Assembly: GCF_004526345.1 (NCBI RefSeq)
Contig: NZ_CP038213.1
Coordinates: 558,001 to 622,000 of the forward strand
Source of the DNA: Ornithinimicrobium flavum
GTDB lineage: Bacteria; Actinomycetota; Actinomycetes; Actinomycetales; Dermatophilaceae
DNA length: 64,000 nt
Direction: 5' to 3'
Each line of letters begins with the position of its first letter. Positions within the stretch are counted from its first letter, which is position 1. Position numbers and translations under genes: made by a program. This document shows, one piece after another, positions 17,025-28,619 of the stretch. Below the pieces are notes generated by a model. The model worked only from the letters and a program-made list of their open reading frames with translations. It was not told the origin of the DNA and ran no database searches.

Positions 17025-18071
17025 GTGAGAGCGATCTGGAAGGGTGCCGTCTCGTTCGGGCTGGTCAATGTGCCCGTGCGGCTCTACTCCGCCACCGAGA
17101 ACCACGACCTGAGCTTCCACCAGGTCCGGCGTTCGGACGGCAGCCGCATCCGCTACAAGCGGGTCGCGCAGGCTGACGGCGAGGAGGTCGAGTACAAGGA
17201 CATCGCCAAGGCCTACCAGACCGAGGACGGCAAGACGGTCATCCTCACCGACGAGGACCTGGCGAGCCTGCCCAGCCGCAGCAGCAAGGAGATCACCGTC
17301 GAGAAGTTCGTCCCGATCGACCAGATCGACCCGATCCTCTACGACAAGGCCTACTACATCGAGCCCGACGCGATGGGCGCCAAGGCGTACGGCCTGCTGC
17401 GGGAGGCCCTGCGGGAGTCCGAGCGGGTCGCGGTGGTCACGGTGTCGGTCCGGACCCGGATGACCATGGCCGTCCTGCGCGTCCTCGGTGACGCGATCGT
17501 GCTGCAGACGCTGCTCTGGCCCGACGAGGTGCGCGACGCCGGGCGGCTCGACCACCTCGACGAGGTCAGCGAGCCGAAGCAGGCGGAGGTGGGCATGGCC
17601 CGGATGCTTGTGGAGTCGATGGCCGGCGACTTCGAGCCCGAGGGGCACGTCGACGACTACAAGGAGGCCGTCGAGGCGCTGGTCGCGAGCAAGATCGAGG
17701 GCGGCGACGTCACCGAGAGCCCGGACGCCGTCGACGACGACGCCGACTCCGGCGAGGTGGTCGACCTGCTGGCCGCCCTGCAGCGCTCGGTCGAGCGGGC
17801 CAAGCAGGGCCGCGGCGGCGGCACCGCGGAGGAGGCCGACGGCCGGTCGGACGACTCCGACGACTCCGACGATGGCAGCGAGGACGAGGCCGCCGCCAGG
17901 AAGACCACGGCCACGAAGACCACCGCCAGGAAGACCACGGCCACGAAGGCCGCCGCCAAGAAGACCACGACCAAGAGGACCACCGCCAAGAAGACGGCTG
18001 CCAATGACACGGCCAAGCGCACCGGGACCGGCAGCACCACCCGGAGGTCGGCCCCCAAAAAGGCGGGCTGA
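17025..18071 (+). CDS. ku: Non-homologous end-joining protein Ku
   Basis: Homodimeric ring protein that caps double-strand breaks and recruits LigD. The conserved core (MRAIWKGAVSFGLVNVPVRL, IRYKRVAQADGEEVEYKDI, AYYIEPDAMGAKAYGLL) covers roughly residues 1-255. An acidic linker (SDDSDDSDDGSEDE) follows. Then comes a Lys/Thr/Ala-rich tail from about residue 290 to the end, built of KTTA-type repeats like a histone H1 tail. At DNA level the tail contains near-perfect direct repeats of about 30 bases from 17893 on. Long basic Ku tails are known in actinobacteria and aid DNA binding. The GTG start gives the conserved family N-terminus. Confidence 0.95.
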   Translation: MRAIWKGAVSFGLVNVPVRLYSATENHDLSFHQVRRSDGSRIRYKRVAQADGEEVEYKDIAKAYQTEDGKTVILTDEDLASLPSRSSKEITVEKFVPIDQIDPILYDKAYYIEPDAMGAKAYGLLREALRESERVAVVTVSVRTRMTMAVLRVLGDAIVLQTLLWPDEVRDAGRLDHLDEVSEPKQAEVGMARMLVESMAGDFEPEGHVDDYKEAVEALVASKIEGGDVTESPDAVDDDADSGEVVDLLAALQRSVERAKQGRGGGTAEEADGRSDDSDDSDDGSEDEAAARKTTATKTTARKTTATKAAAKKTTTKRTTAKKTAANDTAKRTGTGSTTRRSAPKKAG

Positions 18072-18096
18072 CCGGCCGGAGCGGCAGGGCCGAGCG

Positions 18097-18750
18097 TCAG
18101 GGGGCGGTCGTGGCGGCGGCGTTCTCGGCCGCCTGCTGGGCCGCCATCTTCGGGCTGCACCCGACGGCCTGGTCCAGGCTGCGCGCGACCGTCCCCGCCA
18201 CCACCACGAGGTCGCGCTGCAGGTCCTCCTCGCCCTCGGCCAGGGCCTCCACCACGAGGGAGTAGGGCTCGTAGCCCTGCGAGCCCTCGCTGTCGGGGAC
18301 CCGGCACATGGTCAGGGTGGTGACCTTGCGCGGGCCGAGGTAGGCCTCGCCCAGGTAGTCGGGACCGCCCTCGGCGATGCCGGCCTCCTGGGCGGCCAGG
18401 CGGTCCTGGGCAGGCAGCTCCTCACCCCGGTCGATCACCAGGCGCAGGAGCGGCTGGTCCCCGTCACGGCCCTCGCAGGCCCAGGTGGTCCGGTCGTCCT
18501 GCACGGTGACCTGGACCGGCTCGGTCCAGTCGGCCCCGGTGACGGCCCGCTGGACGCTGGGGCTGATGTAGCGGCACAGGAAGCCGTTGGCGGCCGGTGG
18601 CTCCTCGACGCCCACCACCGCGGTGACGTCAGCGTCGTCCGCCGCGGGCTGGCTGGGCGAGGGGCCGGCCGGGGCCGGCCCCGAGGTGCACCCCGACAGC
18701 AGGAGGGCGGACACGGCCAGGGACGGCAGGAGCGAGGAGCGGGTGCGCAT
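18097..18750 (-). CDS. Secreted lipoprotein of unknown function
   Basis: A 217-residue protein with a lipoprotein signal peptide: basic MRTRSSLLPSLAVSALLLSG with the lipobox LLSGC, so Cys21 should be acylated. The mature part begins with a Pro/Ala/Ser-rich linker. It then has a folded domain with four further Cys residues (FLCRYIS, TTWACEGRD, TLTMCRVPD, AVGCSPKM), which could form two disulfides outside the cell. The pattern is like DUF3558-type actinobacterial lipoproteins, but I am not certain. It converges on ku and diverges from clpC. Confidence 0.75.
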   Translation of the reverse strand: MRTRSSLLPSLAVSALLLSGCTSGPAPAGPSPSQPAADDADVTAVVGVEEPPAANGFLCRYISPSVQRAVTGADWTEPVQVTVQDDRTTWACEGRDGDQPLLRLVIDRGEELPAQDRLAAQEAGIAEGGPDYLGEAYLGPRKVTTLTMCRVPDSEGSQGYEPYSLVVEALAEGEEDLQRDLVVVAGTVARSLDQAVGCSPKMAAQQAAENAAATTAP

Positions 18751-18907
18751 GGGCGGACATGGTAGAGGCCGCGGCTGGGGCGGCCGTGTCGTTGCGCCGG
18801 GGGCGAACACCAGGCCGGTGCGGAACATCGGCGGTGGACGACGGCGTTGAGCGGAGCAGACGCACCGTAGAGTGAGGTTGCAGGAGCTATCGGCGAAGGA
18901 GACCGAC

Positions 18908-21433
<2,526 letters not shown>

Positions 21434-21472
21434 CCGTCCGCGTCGCGGGTCACCGACCCGACCGAGCAGTCC

Positions 21473-21511
21473 CCGGAGGGGCCGTGGCACCTGGTGCCAC
21501 GGCCCCTCCGG
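21473..21511. terminator. Strong hairpin after clpC
   Basis: A perfect 18-bp inverted repeat (arms 21473-21490 and 21494-21511, core GGGGCCGTGGCAC) closes on a three-base loop. It lies 40 bases after the clpC stop and 25 bases before the next start. No T tract follows. It is read as an intrinsic-type terminator of a high-GC genome. Confidence 0.75.
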
Positions 21512-21535
21512 CCACGTGCGGCATACCCTGACCCG

Positions 21536-22591
21536 GTGACCCTGCGCGAGGCGACCCCGACCGAGCTGGCCGCCTGGGACGACCTCGTCTGGGCCAACCC
21601 CGGGGGTCCGGACCTGTACCAGCTGGACAGCTACGCCCGCTTCAAGGCCCCCGCCTGGCGGGCGCGGCGGCTCGTCCACGAGCACGAGGGGCTGCCGCCG
21701 GTCCACGCCCTCTACCTCGTGCGGCGCCTCCCACCCTTCGGCGAGCTCTGGTACTGCCCCATGGGTCCCCGGGTCCCGGACGCCGACCACGCCCGGCGCT
21801 GCGTGGAGGACCTGCGGACGGGGGAGGTCGGCCGGCCCTTCCTCGTCGTGCTCGAGCCGTCGGTCCCGGCGACCGGTCCGCAGGACCGGGAGCGTCTCAT
21901 CGCCTCGATCCCGGGTATGCGGTCCGTCCCGGACCTGCAGCAGGGCCAGCACACCGTGGTCGTCGACCTCCGACCCTCCGAGGAGGAGATCCTGGCGGGC
22001 TTCCGGCAGCGGGCGCGCCGGCACCTGCGCAAGACGGCCGAGGCGGTCGTGGAGCACCGCACCGACGCCGAGGCCTTCGCGATCATGTGGGACCTGTTCT
22101 CGCACACGATGGAGCGGGCGGGGGTCGACTTCCGGAGCCGGGAGTACCACCAGGGCATCTGGCGGGACTACATCGACGCCGGGATGGGGCACTTCGTGCT
22201 GGCCCGTCCCCGCCCGGGCGGGGAGGTCGAGGCGGGCGCCTTCGTCGTGCACCACCGGGAGCTGGGCTACTACAAGGACGGGGGGTCCCTGCGCACCCAG
22301 GACTCCAACGGGCTGCAGTACCGCGTCCAGTGGGAGGCGATGCGCTGGTGCCGGGAGCGCGGCGTCACCGACTACGACATGTACAGCACGCCGCCCAGCT
22401 GGCTCGCGGACGACCCGGGTCACAAGGCGCACCCGCTGGTGCAGTTCAAGACCGCCTTCGCCCCGATCGTGGACCACGTGGGCACGATGCAGCTGGTGCT
22501 CAGGCCGCGGGTCGTCCGCGCCTGGGACCTGGTCGGCATGCCGGTCCACCGCCGGCTGGCCGAGCGCACACCGGCCGGGATGTTCTTCTGA
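21536..22591 (+). CDS. FemABX-family aminoacyltransferase 1
   Basis: GNAT-like FemABX enzyme that probably moves an amino acid from aminoacyl-tRNA to a peptidoglycan precursor. The 351 residues show ELWYCPMGPRVPD, HTVVVDLRPSEEEILAGF followed by RQRARRHLRKTAEAVV (the family substrate-helix region), and ELGYYKDGGSLR with TDYDMYSTPPSWL near the end. The closing LVQFKTAFAPIVDHVG matches the family FK-F motif. The GTG lies 6 bases after TACCCT. It is the first of three paralogues within 7 kb (next 25224 and 27486), all on the same strand. Confidence 0.88.
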   Translation: MTLREATPTELAAWDDLVWANPGGPDLYQLDSYARFKAPAWRARRLVHEHEGLPPVHALYLVRRLPPFGELWYCPMGPRVPDADHARRCVEDLRTGEVGRPFLVVLEPSVPATGPQDRERLIASIPGMRSVPDLQQGQHTVVVDLRPSEEEILAGFRQRARRHLRKTAEAVVEHRTDAEAFAIMWDLFSHTMERAGVDFRSREYHQGIWRDYIDAGMGHFVLARPRPGGEVEAGAFVVHHRELGYYKDGGSLRTQDSNGLQYRVQWEAMRWCRERGVTDYDMYSTPPSWLADDPGHKAHPLVQFKTAFAPIVDHVGTMQLVLRPRVVRAWDLVGMPVHRRLAERTPAGMFF

Positions 22592-25173
22592 GCGGCGCGG
22601 GCGCCGCGGGGTTCGACCTGGTCCGGATCGGTCGGGGCCTGCCCTTCGCGGAGGTGCTGCCGGAGCTGCGGTCAGGGCTGTCGAGCCGCGGGGCCGTGGT
22701 CGTGCAGGCGCGTCCCGGCGCGGGCAAGACCACGCTCGTGCCGCCGGCGGTGGCAGGCTCCCTGGCCGCGCGGGGACCGGGCCCGCGTCGGGTCGTGGTG
22801 ACGGGGCCCCGGCGCGTCCTGGTGCAGGCGGCCGCGCGCCGCCTGGCCGCCCTCACCGGCACCGAGGTGGGCGGGCTGGTGGGCAGCACCGTCCGGGGCG
22901 ACTCACGGGTGGGGCCGGCCACGGTCGTGGAGTTCGTCACGGCAGGGGTCCTCCTCCGGCGCCTGCTGCGCGACCCCGAGCTCGCCGGGACCGGAGCGGT
23001 CGTCCTGGACGAGGTGCACGAGCGCGGCCTGGACACCGACCTGCTCGTGGGGATGCTCGCGGAGGTCAGGATGCTGCGGCCGGACCTGCTGCTCGTCGCG
23101 ATGTCGGCGACCCTCGACGTGCCGGCTCTGGCGAGCGCCCTGGGCGACGCGGACGCTCCGGCGCCGGTGCTGGACCACAGCTCCGCCCAGCACCGGCTCG
23201 ACGTCGTCTGGGCCCCGCCGGGCGGTCCGCGCACCGACGCCAGGGGCGTCACCGACGCCCTGCTGGACCACGTGGCGCGCACCACGGCCGAGCACCATAC
23301 GAGGGCCCTCGCCGTCGACCCCGACGTTGACGCCCTGGTCTTCCTCCCCGGGGTCCGCGAGGTGGACGGGGTGGTCGACCGCCTGACCCGGCTCGTCCCG
23401 GGCCGGAGGGTGCTCGCGCTGCACGGTCGCCTCGGGCCGGGGGAGCAGGACCTCGCCGTCGGCGGCCGCGAGCCCGGCGGCGCCCCGCGGGTGGTGGTGT
23501 CGACGGCGCTGGCAGAGTCCTCGCTGACGGTGCCCGGCGTCCGCCTCGTCGTCGACGCCGGACTGTCCCGCGAGCCGCGGCAGGACCTGCGTCGGGACAT
23601 GAGCGGGCTGGTCACCGTCCAGGCGTCCCGGGCGGCGATGACCCAGCGGGCCGGACGGGCGGCCCGGCTGGGCCCCGGCACCGTCGTGCGCTGCCTCGAC
23701 GAGACCACCTTCGCCCTCGCGCCCGAGCACGCCACCCCCGAGATCGCCACCGCAGACCTCGCGGGAGCCCTGCTCACCCTGGCGGCGTGGGGCTCACCCC
23801 GGGGCGAGGGTATGCCGTTGCTCACCGCGCCCCCGGCGGGCGCCGTGCAGGCCGGCGAGGACCGGCTGCGCGAGCTCGGCCTGGTCGGACCGGACGGCCG
23901 GGTCACCGACCTGGGCGCGAGGGCGGCGGACGTGCCGGCGGACCCCCGGGAGGCCCGCGCCCTGCTCGTCGGGACCCCCGTGGTCGGCGCGCGGGCGGCC
24001 GCCGAGGTCGTCGCCGCGCTGGCCGGCGACCACCGTCGCCCCGACGCGGACCTGGGGGCGCTCGTCGCGGCCCTGCGCTCGGGGCACGCACCCGGTGTGG
24101 CGCGGTGGCGTGCGGAGGTGGCCCGGCTGGAACGCCTGGCCCGTCGGTCCGTGCCCGCGGGCGACCCGCCCCGGGGCGTCGTCCCGGACGGCGAGGTCGT
24201 CGGCCTGGTCACCGCGCTGGCCCATCCCTCGCGGGTCGCCCGCCGGTCCGGCGGCACCTGGCTGCTGGCCTCGGGGACGCGGGCCGCCCTGGCGGCCGGC
24301 AGCCCGGTGGCGAGCTCGGAGTGGGTCGCGGTCGCCGACGTCACCCGGTCCGGCGGCCGCGACGCCGCCGGCACCGGGGCCGTCATCCGCCTGGCCGCAC
24401 CCCTGGGCCCGGCCTCCCTGGAGCTGGCGGCCGGCCCCCTGCTCGGGCGGGAGGTGCGGGTGAGCCTCCGGGGCGGCAGGGTGACGGCGCGGGAGGTGGA
24501 GAGCGTCGGGGCGATCGAGGTCACCTCCACCCCGGTCCGGCCCACCCCCGAGGACGGGGCCCGGGCCGTGGCGGCCGCCCTCGCACGCGACGGGGTGGGT
24601 CTGCTGACCTGGTCCGCGACCGCCACCGGCCTGCGCCGCCGCCTGGCGCTGCTGCACCGCACCCTCGGGGCTCCCTGGCCGGACGTGTCGGACGAGGCGC
24701 TGGCCGCCCGCGCCGAGGAGTGGCTCGGGCCCGAGCTGCGCCGGCTGGCCGCGGGCACCCCCGTCGACCGCCTCGAGCTGGCGGAGCCGCTGCGCAGGCT
24801 CCTGCCGTGGCCGGAGGCCGCGCGGCTCGACGAGCTGGTCCCCGAGCGGCTGCCCGTTCCCAGCGGGTCCAGGGTCGCCCTGGACTACCCGCCGCACGAC
24901 GACCGTGACGCCCGGCCCGTCCTCGCGGTCAAGCTGCAGGAGTGCTTCGGGCTGGCCGAGACCCCGACCCTGGTCGACGGGCGGGTGCCGGTGCTCCTCC
25001 ACCTGTTGAGCCCGGCACGCCGCCCGCTCGCCGTCACCGACGACCTCCGTTCCTTCTGGTCCGGCCCCTACGCCCAGGTGCGGGCCGAGATGCGCGGCCG
25101 CTATCCCAGGCACCCGTGGCCCGAGGACCCCTGGACGGCCCCCGCCACCGCCCGGACCTCCCGGCGCCGCTGA
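22588..25173 (+). CDS. hrpB: ATP-dependent helicase HrpB
   Basis: DEAH-box-type helicase of unknown cellular role. The 861 residues contain Walker A QARPGAGKTTLVPPA, motif II VVLDEVHERGLDTDLL (DEVH), motif III MSATLD, motif V-like STALAESSLTVPGVRLVVD and motif VI MTQRAGRAARLGPG, followed by the long HrpB-specific C-terminus ending around RYPRHPWPEDPW. The conserved N-terminus FDLVRIGRGLPFAEVLPEL has no ATG, GTG or TTG in front of it. The best start is a CTG at 22588 that overlaps the upstream stop as CTGA, mimicking ATGA/GTGA coupling. The first in-frame GTG (22654) would cut off conserved residues. Confidence 0.9.
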   Translation: MSGAGAAGFDLVRIGRGLPFAEVLPELRSGLSSRGAVVVQARPGAGKTTLVPPAVAGSLAARGPGPRRVVVTGPRRVLVQAAARRLAALTGTEVGGLVGSTVRGDSRVGPATVVEFVTAGVLLRRLLRDPELAGTGAVVLDEVHERGLDTDLLVGMLAEVRMLRPDLLLVAMSATLDVPALASALGDADAPAPVLDHSSAQHRLDVVWAPPGGPRTDARGVTDALLDHVARTTAEHHTRALAVDPDVDALVFLPGVREVDGVVDRLTRLVPGRRVLALHGRLGPGEQDLAVGGREPGGAPRVVVSTALAESSLTVPGVRLVVDAGLSREPRQDLRRDMSGLVTVQASRAAMTQRAGRAARLGPGTVVRCLDETTFALAPEHATPEIATADLAGALLTLAAWGSPRGEGMPLLTAPPAGAVQAGEDRLRELGLVGPDGRVTDLGARAADVPADPREARALLVGTPVVGARAAAEVVAALAGDHRRPDADLGALVAALRSGHAPGVARWRAEVARLERLARRSVPAGDPPRGVVPDGEVVGLVTALAHPSRVARRSGGTWLLASGTRAALAAGSPVASSEWVAVADVTRSGGRDAAGTGAVIRLAAPLGPASLELAAGPLLGREVRVSLRGGRVTAREVESVGAIEVTSTPVRPTPEDGARAVAAALARDGVGLLTWSATATGLRRRLALLHRTLGAPWPDVSDEALAARAEEWLGPELRRLAAGTPVDRLELAEPLRRLLPWPEAARLDELVPERLPVPSGSRVALDYPPHDDRDARPVLAVKLQECFGLAETPTLVDGRVPVLLHLLSPARRPLAVTDDLRSFWSGPYAQVRAEMRGRYPRHPWPEDPWTAPATARTSRRR

Positions 25174-25223
25174 GCCCGGAACGTGAGCGCTCCCGCCCCG
25201 AGCCGGTGGCTAGACTCGCCCGC

Positions 25224-26306
25224 GTGAATCCCATCGTCGTCCGCCAGCTCGCCCCGACCGACCGGGAGGTCTACGAGACGGTCCTGGCCGGGCTGGCCGG
25301 TTCCCCCCACCTGACCTTCTTCCACTCCTGGGAGTGGGGCGAGGTGATGGCCGAGCGCACCCACCTGCTGGAGCGGGTGGCGCTGGAGCAGGACGGCGCG
25401 GTGGTGGCCGTGGCCCAGGTGGGGCTGCACCGGGACAAGGGGGTGGCGTACTGGTACTCGCCCCGCGGGCTGGCCCTGGACTATGCCGACCCCGGGCTGG
25501 TGACGGCCGCGCACGCGGCCCTGCGCGACCACTTCCGGGGACGGGAGGGCGCGGCCCTGCTGCGCGTGGACCCCAACGTGGTCCAGGGCGACCCGGCCGA
25601 GGCCGCGATCGACGCCGTGGGCGCCAAGCGGGCTGCCATCTTCACCCAGGTCGAGCGCTGCTGGATGGCCGAGGTCCGCCCCACCGAGGAGGAGCAGATC
25701 GCCTGGCTGAAGGACCACGGGCTCAAGGGCAACACCCGGCGGTTGTTCAACAAGGCGGGCAAGGCCGGCGTCACCGTCCGGGCCAGCGACGACCCGGCCG
25801 ACCTGGAGATCCTCATCGCGATGCTGCGGGAGATGGACCAGCGCAAGGGCGGCATCGGCATGCACACCGACGACCACTACCGCGTGCAGTTCGCCCACCT
25901 CGCCCCGGCCGGTCATCAGAAGGTGTTCCTGGCCGAGATGGAGGGGCGGGTGGGTGCCGCGTCCCTCATGGCGCTCTACGGGACCGAGGCCAGCTTCCTG
26001 CACGGGGCCAGCTCGGCCGACGAGGACTTCCGCAAGCTCTCGCCGAGCTATCTCATGCACCTGCGCACCATGGGGTGGCTCGCCGAGCACCGCCCGGAGA
26101 TCACCCGCTACAACTTCTGGGGCATCGTCAGCGACGAGAACCGCCACCCCGGGCACCCCCGGCACGGCTACTCCGAGTTCAAGCGCAGCTTCGGCGGCTA
26201 CAAGGTGGAGTACGTCCGGGCGCGCGACCTGGTCTACCGGCCCCTGCACCGCTCCGGGCTCTACTACCTGGACGCGGCCCGCACCCGCCTCCACCGGAAC
26301 GACTGA
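25224..26306 (+). CDS. FemABX-family aminoacyltransferase 2
   Basis: Second FemABX-type peptidyl transferase, 360 residues. Features are LTFFHSWEWGEVMAERT, GVAYWYSPRGLALDY, LLRVDPNVVQGD, the family substrate region IAWLKDHGLKGNTRRLFNKA, and the C-terminal NFWGIVSDENRHPGHPRHGY with the closing EFKRSFGGYKVEYV motif. The internal MLREMDQRKGGIGMHTDDHY is another family block. It starts with GTG 7 bases after TAGACT, so it should be leaderless. The aminotransferase-like gene follows after 5 bases, so the two are probably co-expressed. The amino acid transferred cannot be inferred from sequence. Confidence 0.9.
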   Translation: MNPIVVRQLAPTDREVYETVLAGLAGSPHLTFFHSWEWGEVMAERTHLLERVALEQDGAVVAVAQVGLHRDKGVAYWYSPRGLALDYADPGLVTAAHAALRDHFRGREGAALLRVDPNVVQGDPAEAAIDAVGAKRAAIFTQVERCWMAEVRPTEEEQIAWLKDHGLKGNTRRLFNKAGKAGVTVRASDDPADLEILIAMLREMDQRKGGIGMHTDDHYRVQFAHLAPAGHQKVFLAEMEGRVGAASLMALYGTEASFLHGASSADEDFRKLSPSYLMHLRTMGWLAEHRPEITRYNFWGIVSDENRHPGHPRHGYSEFKRSFGGYKVEYVRARDLVYRPLHRSGLYYLDAARTRLHRND

Positions 26307-26311
26307 CGCGC

Positions 26312-27481
26312 GTGAGCGCCGCCACGCACGACCGTCTCTCGGCCGACGTCCGGGCCCGGCTCGCCGCCTCGACCGGCACCGACGCCACCGACTGGCACCT
26401 GCTGTCCAAGGGACGGCACGCCCTGGAGCTCGTGCTGGCGCAGCTGGAGCCGGGGGAGGTGCTGACCCAGCCCTTCACCTGCCTCACCGCGGTCGCCCCC
26501 GTCATCACCGCCGGGCACGTCCCGACCTACGCCGACATCGACCGCGCCACCCTGGCCATGGACCCACGCGGTGTCGGCCGGGCGGTCACCGGACGCACCA
26601 GGGCCGTCATCGGACAGCACACGTTCGGTGCGGCCGCTCCTCTGGACCGGGTGCGCGCCGCGCTCGACGAGGACGTGGTGCTCGTGGAGGACGCGGCCCA
26701 CTGCCTGGGGGAGATGGCCGTCGACGCCTCCGGCCGCCCGGTCGCCGACGTGTCGGTGCACAGCTTCGGGGTCGAGAAGATGCTCCCCACCCGTGCCGGC
26801 GCCGCCCTGTGGGTGGACCCGTCCGCCGCCGGCCGCCCGTGGCACACCCGGCTGATGCACGCCCTCGCCGGGCTGCCGGGCACCGGCCTGCGGGGCGCGG
26901 TGTCCGAGGTGCTCTCCCCGACGGCCCTGCGGGCGGGCCGACGGCTGGGAGGGCCCGCCGCCCGGCTCGTGGACCGGGCCGCCGCCGCGGGCCTGGTCGA
27001 CAAGGCGATCATGCCCTCCGAGCTCTCCGGCATGGTGGCCGGGGAGCCGGCGGCCCTCACCGGTCGGTCCCTGGCGGCCGTCGCGCGGGAGCTGCCCGAC
27101 CTGGCGGCCTCCCGGCGCCACCGGCGCCGGATCGCTTCGATCTACCGGGAGGGTCTGGCCGGGCTGGCCGACGTCACCCGCCCCGCGGTCCTGGACGAGG
27201 AGGGCCGCTCCCTCGTGCGCTACCCCCTGCTGCTGGCCGACGCCGCGCAGGCGGAGGCGACCTTCGACGCGCTCGCGGCCCGCGGGCTCGTGCCCGGGCG
27301 GTGGTACCGACCCCTGCTGTTCCCCGGTCCGACCGACCCCGCGCCGTTCGCCCACGCCCCCGGATCGTGCCCGGTGGCGGAGGACGCCAGCGCGCGGATC
27401 CTCAACCTGCAGACCGCCCCCTTCGTCACCGAGGAGGCGGCCCGGGCTGCCGTCGACGTCGTCCGCTCCCAGGTAGGTTGA
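26312..27481 (+). CDS. DegT/DnrJ/EryC1-type PLP aminotransferase-like protein
   Basis: PLP-dependent enzyme of the sugar-aminotransferase fold, 389 residues. The cofactor region shows FTCLTAVAPVITAGHVPTY, then VVLVEDAAHCLGEMAVDASG (the Asp that contacts the PLP ring) and VSVHSFGVEKMLPTRAGAAL, in which the Lys should bind PLP. The C-terminal part (LVRYPLLLADAAQAEATFDA) is the typical substrate domain. Such enzymes usually aminate keto-sugars on NDP. No sugar-nucleotide genes are nearby, so the substrate is open. It sits between two FemABX genes with gaps of 5 and 4 bases, which ties it to cell-wall or surface aminoacylation. Confidence 0.82.
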   Translation: MSAATHDRLSADVRARLAASTGTDATDWHLLSKGRHALELVLAQLEPGEVLTQPFTCLTAVAPVITAGHVPTYADIDRATLAMDPRGVGRAVTGRTRAVIGQHTFGAAAPLDRVRAALDEDVVLVEDAAHCLGEMAVDASGRPVADVSVHSFGVEKMLPTRAGAALWVDPSAAGRPWHTRLMHALAGLPGTGLRGAVSEVLSPTALRAGRRLGGPAARLVDRAAAAGLVDKAIMPSELSGMVAGEPAALTGRSLAAVARELPDLAASRRHRRRIASIYREGLAGLADVTRPAVLDEEGRSLVRYPLLLADAAQAEATFDALAARGLVPGRWYRPLLFPGPTDPAPFAHAPGSCPVAEDASARILNLQTAPFVTEEAARAAVDVVRSQVG

Positions 27482-27485
27482 CCCG

Positions 27486-28592
27486 GTGCCTGTCCTCGAC
27501 CTGTCCGACCCGGTCGCCGTCGACCGTTACGCCGCCTTCGTCCGGGCCCACCCGCTGCGGGCGCTGAGCCAGGACCCCCGGTGGGGGATCGTCAAGGACG
27601 ACTGGGGCCAGGAGGCCGTCTACGTCGAGCGGGACGGGCAGATCGTCGCCGCGATGTCGCTGCTGGTCCGCCGGCTCCCCGGCGGCTTCTCCGTGCTCTA
27701 CGCACCGCGCGGGCCGCTGGTCGACTGGGACGACCACGACCTGGTCCTGGAGATCCTGGAGCAGGCCGCCCCGCTCGTGCGCAAGCACCGGGCCGTCATG
27801 ACCAAGTTCGACCCCGAGGTGACCTGGTCGACCGAGCTCGACGCCTGGCTCCGGGCGCAGCCCGGCTGGGTGGTCAAGAACGTCGGTGCCGACAAGGACG
27901 ACCTGGTGCAGCCGCGCTACTGCATGATCGTCTCCCTCCGGGACGAGGAGGGCAGGCCCCTCGACGAGGAGACGCTCCTGGCCAAGTACGACGGCAAGGC
28001 GCGCAACCGGGTCCGGGCGGGCCGGAGGAGGGGGGTGCGCACGGTGGTCGCCGACACCGAGGAGGGTCTGTCCACCTTCCACGACATCTACACCTTCATG
28101 GCCCGGCGCAACGAGATCACCGCGCGCGGCCTGCCCTACTTCCACCGGATGCGGGAGGCCTTCGGGGAGCGGATGCGGGTGGTGCACGCCGTCCACGAGG
28201 ACGACGTGCTAGCCGCGTCGGTGACGATCGACTACCACGGCAAGCTCTACTACCTCTACGCCGGCTCCAACGACACCAAGCGCAACCTGAGCCCGAACCA
28301 GGTGATGAACCACGACCTCATGGTGTGGGGCCTGTCCACGGGTGCGGAGAGCTACGACATGGGCGGGGTCTTCGCGCTCGACGAGTCCGACGGTCTCTAC
28401 CTGTTCAAGCGGGCCTTCTGCAAGGCCGACGGCGGCGCCACCGAGTTCATCGGCGAGGTCGACGTCGTCCACCGCCGGGCGGTCTACGCCGTGCTCCAGC
28501 GTCTCGTGCCGCGGGTGCAGCGGGCCCGACGCGCAGCCGCGGCCACCGTCTCCCAGGCACGCAAGACGATCGCCGCCCGGCGAGCCTCCTGA
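27486..28592 (+). CDS. FemABX-family aminoacyltransferase 3
   Basis: Third FemABX paralogue, 368 residues, most like actinobacterial FemX that adds the first bridge amino acid. Visible motifs are LRALSQDPRWGIVKDDWGQE, SVLYAPRGPLVDW, LAKYDGKARNRVRAGRRRGV, YYLYAGSNDTKRNLSPNQVM, SYDMGGVFALDESDGLYLF and KRAFCKADGGATEFIGEVDV. The tail is basic and rich in Arg/Ala. The GTG lies 4 bases after the aminotransferase stop. A TAGGTT 6 bases before the start also offers a leaderless promoter within the operon. Confidence 0.92.
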   Translation: MPVLDLSDPVAVDRYAAFVRAHPLRALSQDPRWGIVKDDWGQEAVYVERDGQIVAAMSLLVRRLPGGFSVLYAPRGPLVDWDDHDLVLEILEQAAPLVRKHRAVMTKFDPEVTWSTELDAWLRAQPGWVVKNVGADKDDLVQPRYCMIVSLRDEEGRPLDEETLLAKYDGKARNRVRAGRRRGVRTVVADTEEGLSTFHDIYTFMARRNEITARGLPYFHRMREAFGERMRVVHAVHEDDVLAASVTIDYHGKLYYLYAGSNDTKRNLSPNQVMNHDLMVWGLSTGAESYDMGGVFALDESDGLYLFKRAFCKADGGATEFIGEVDVVHRRAVYAVLQRLVPRVQRARRAAAATVSQARKTIAARRAS

Positions 28593-28619
28593 GGGCACGG
28601 ACCCCTCCCGCCCCGCGGC

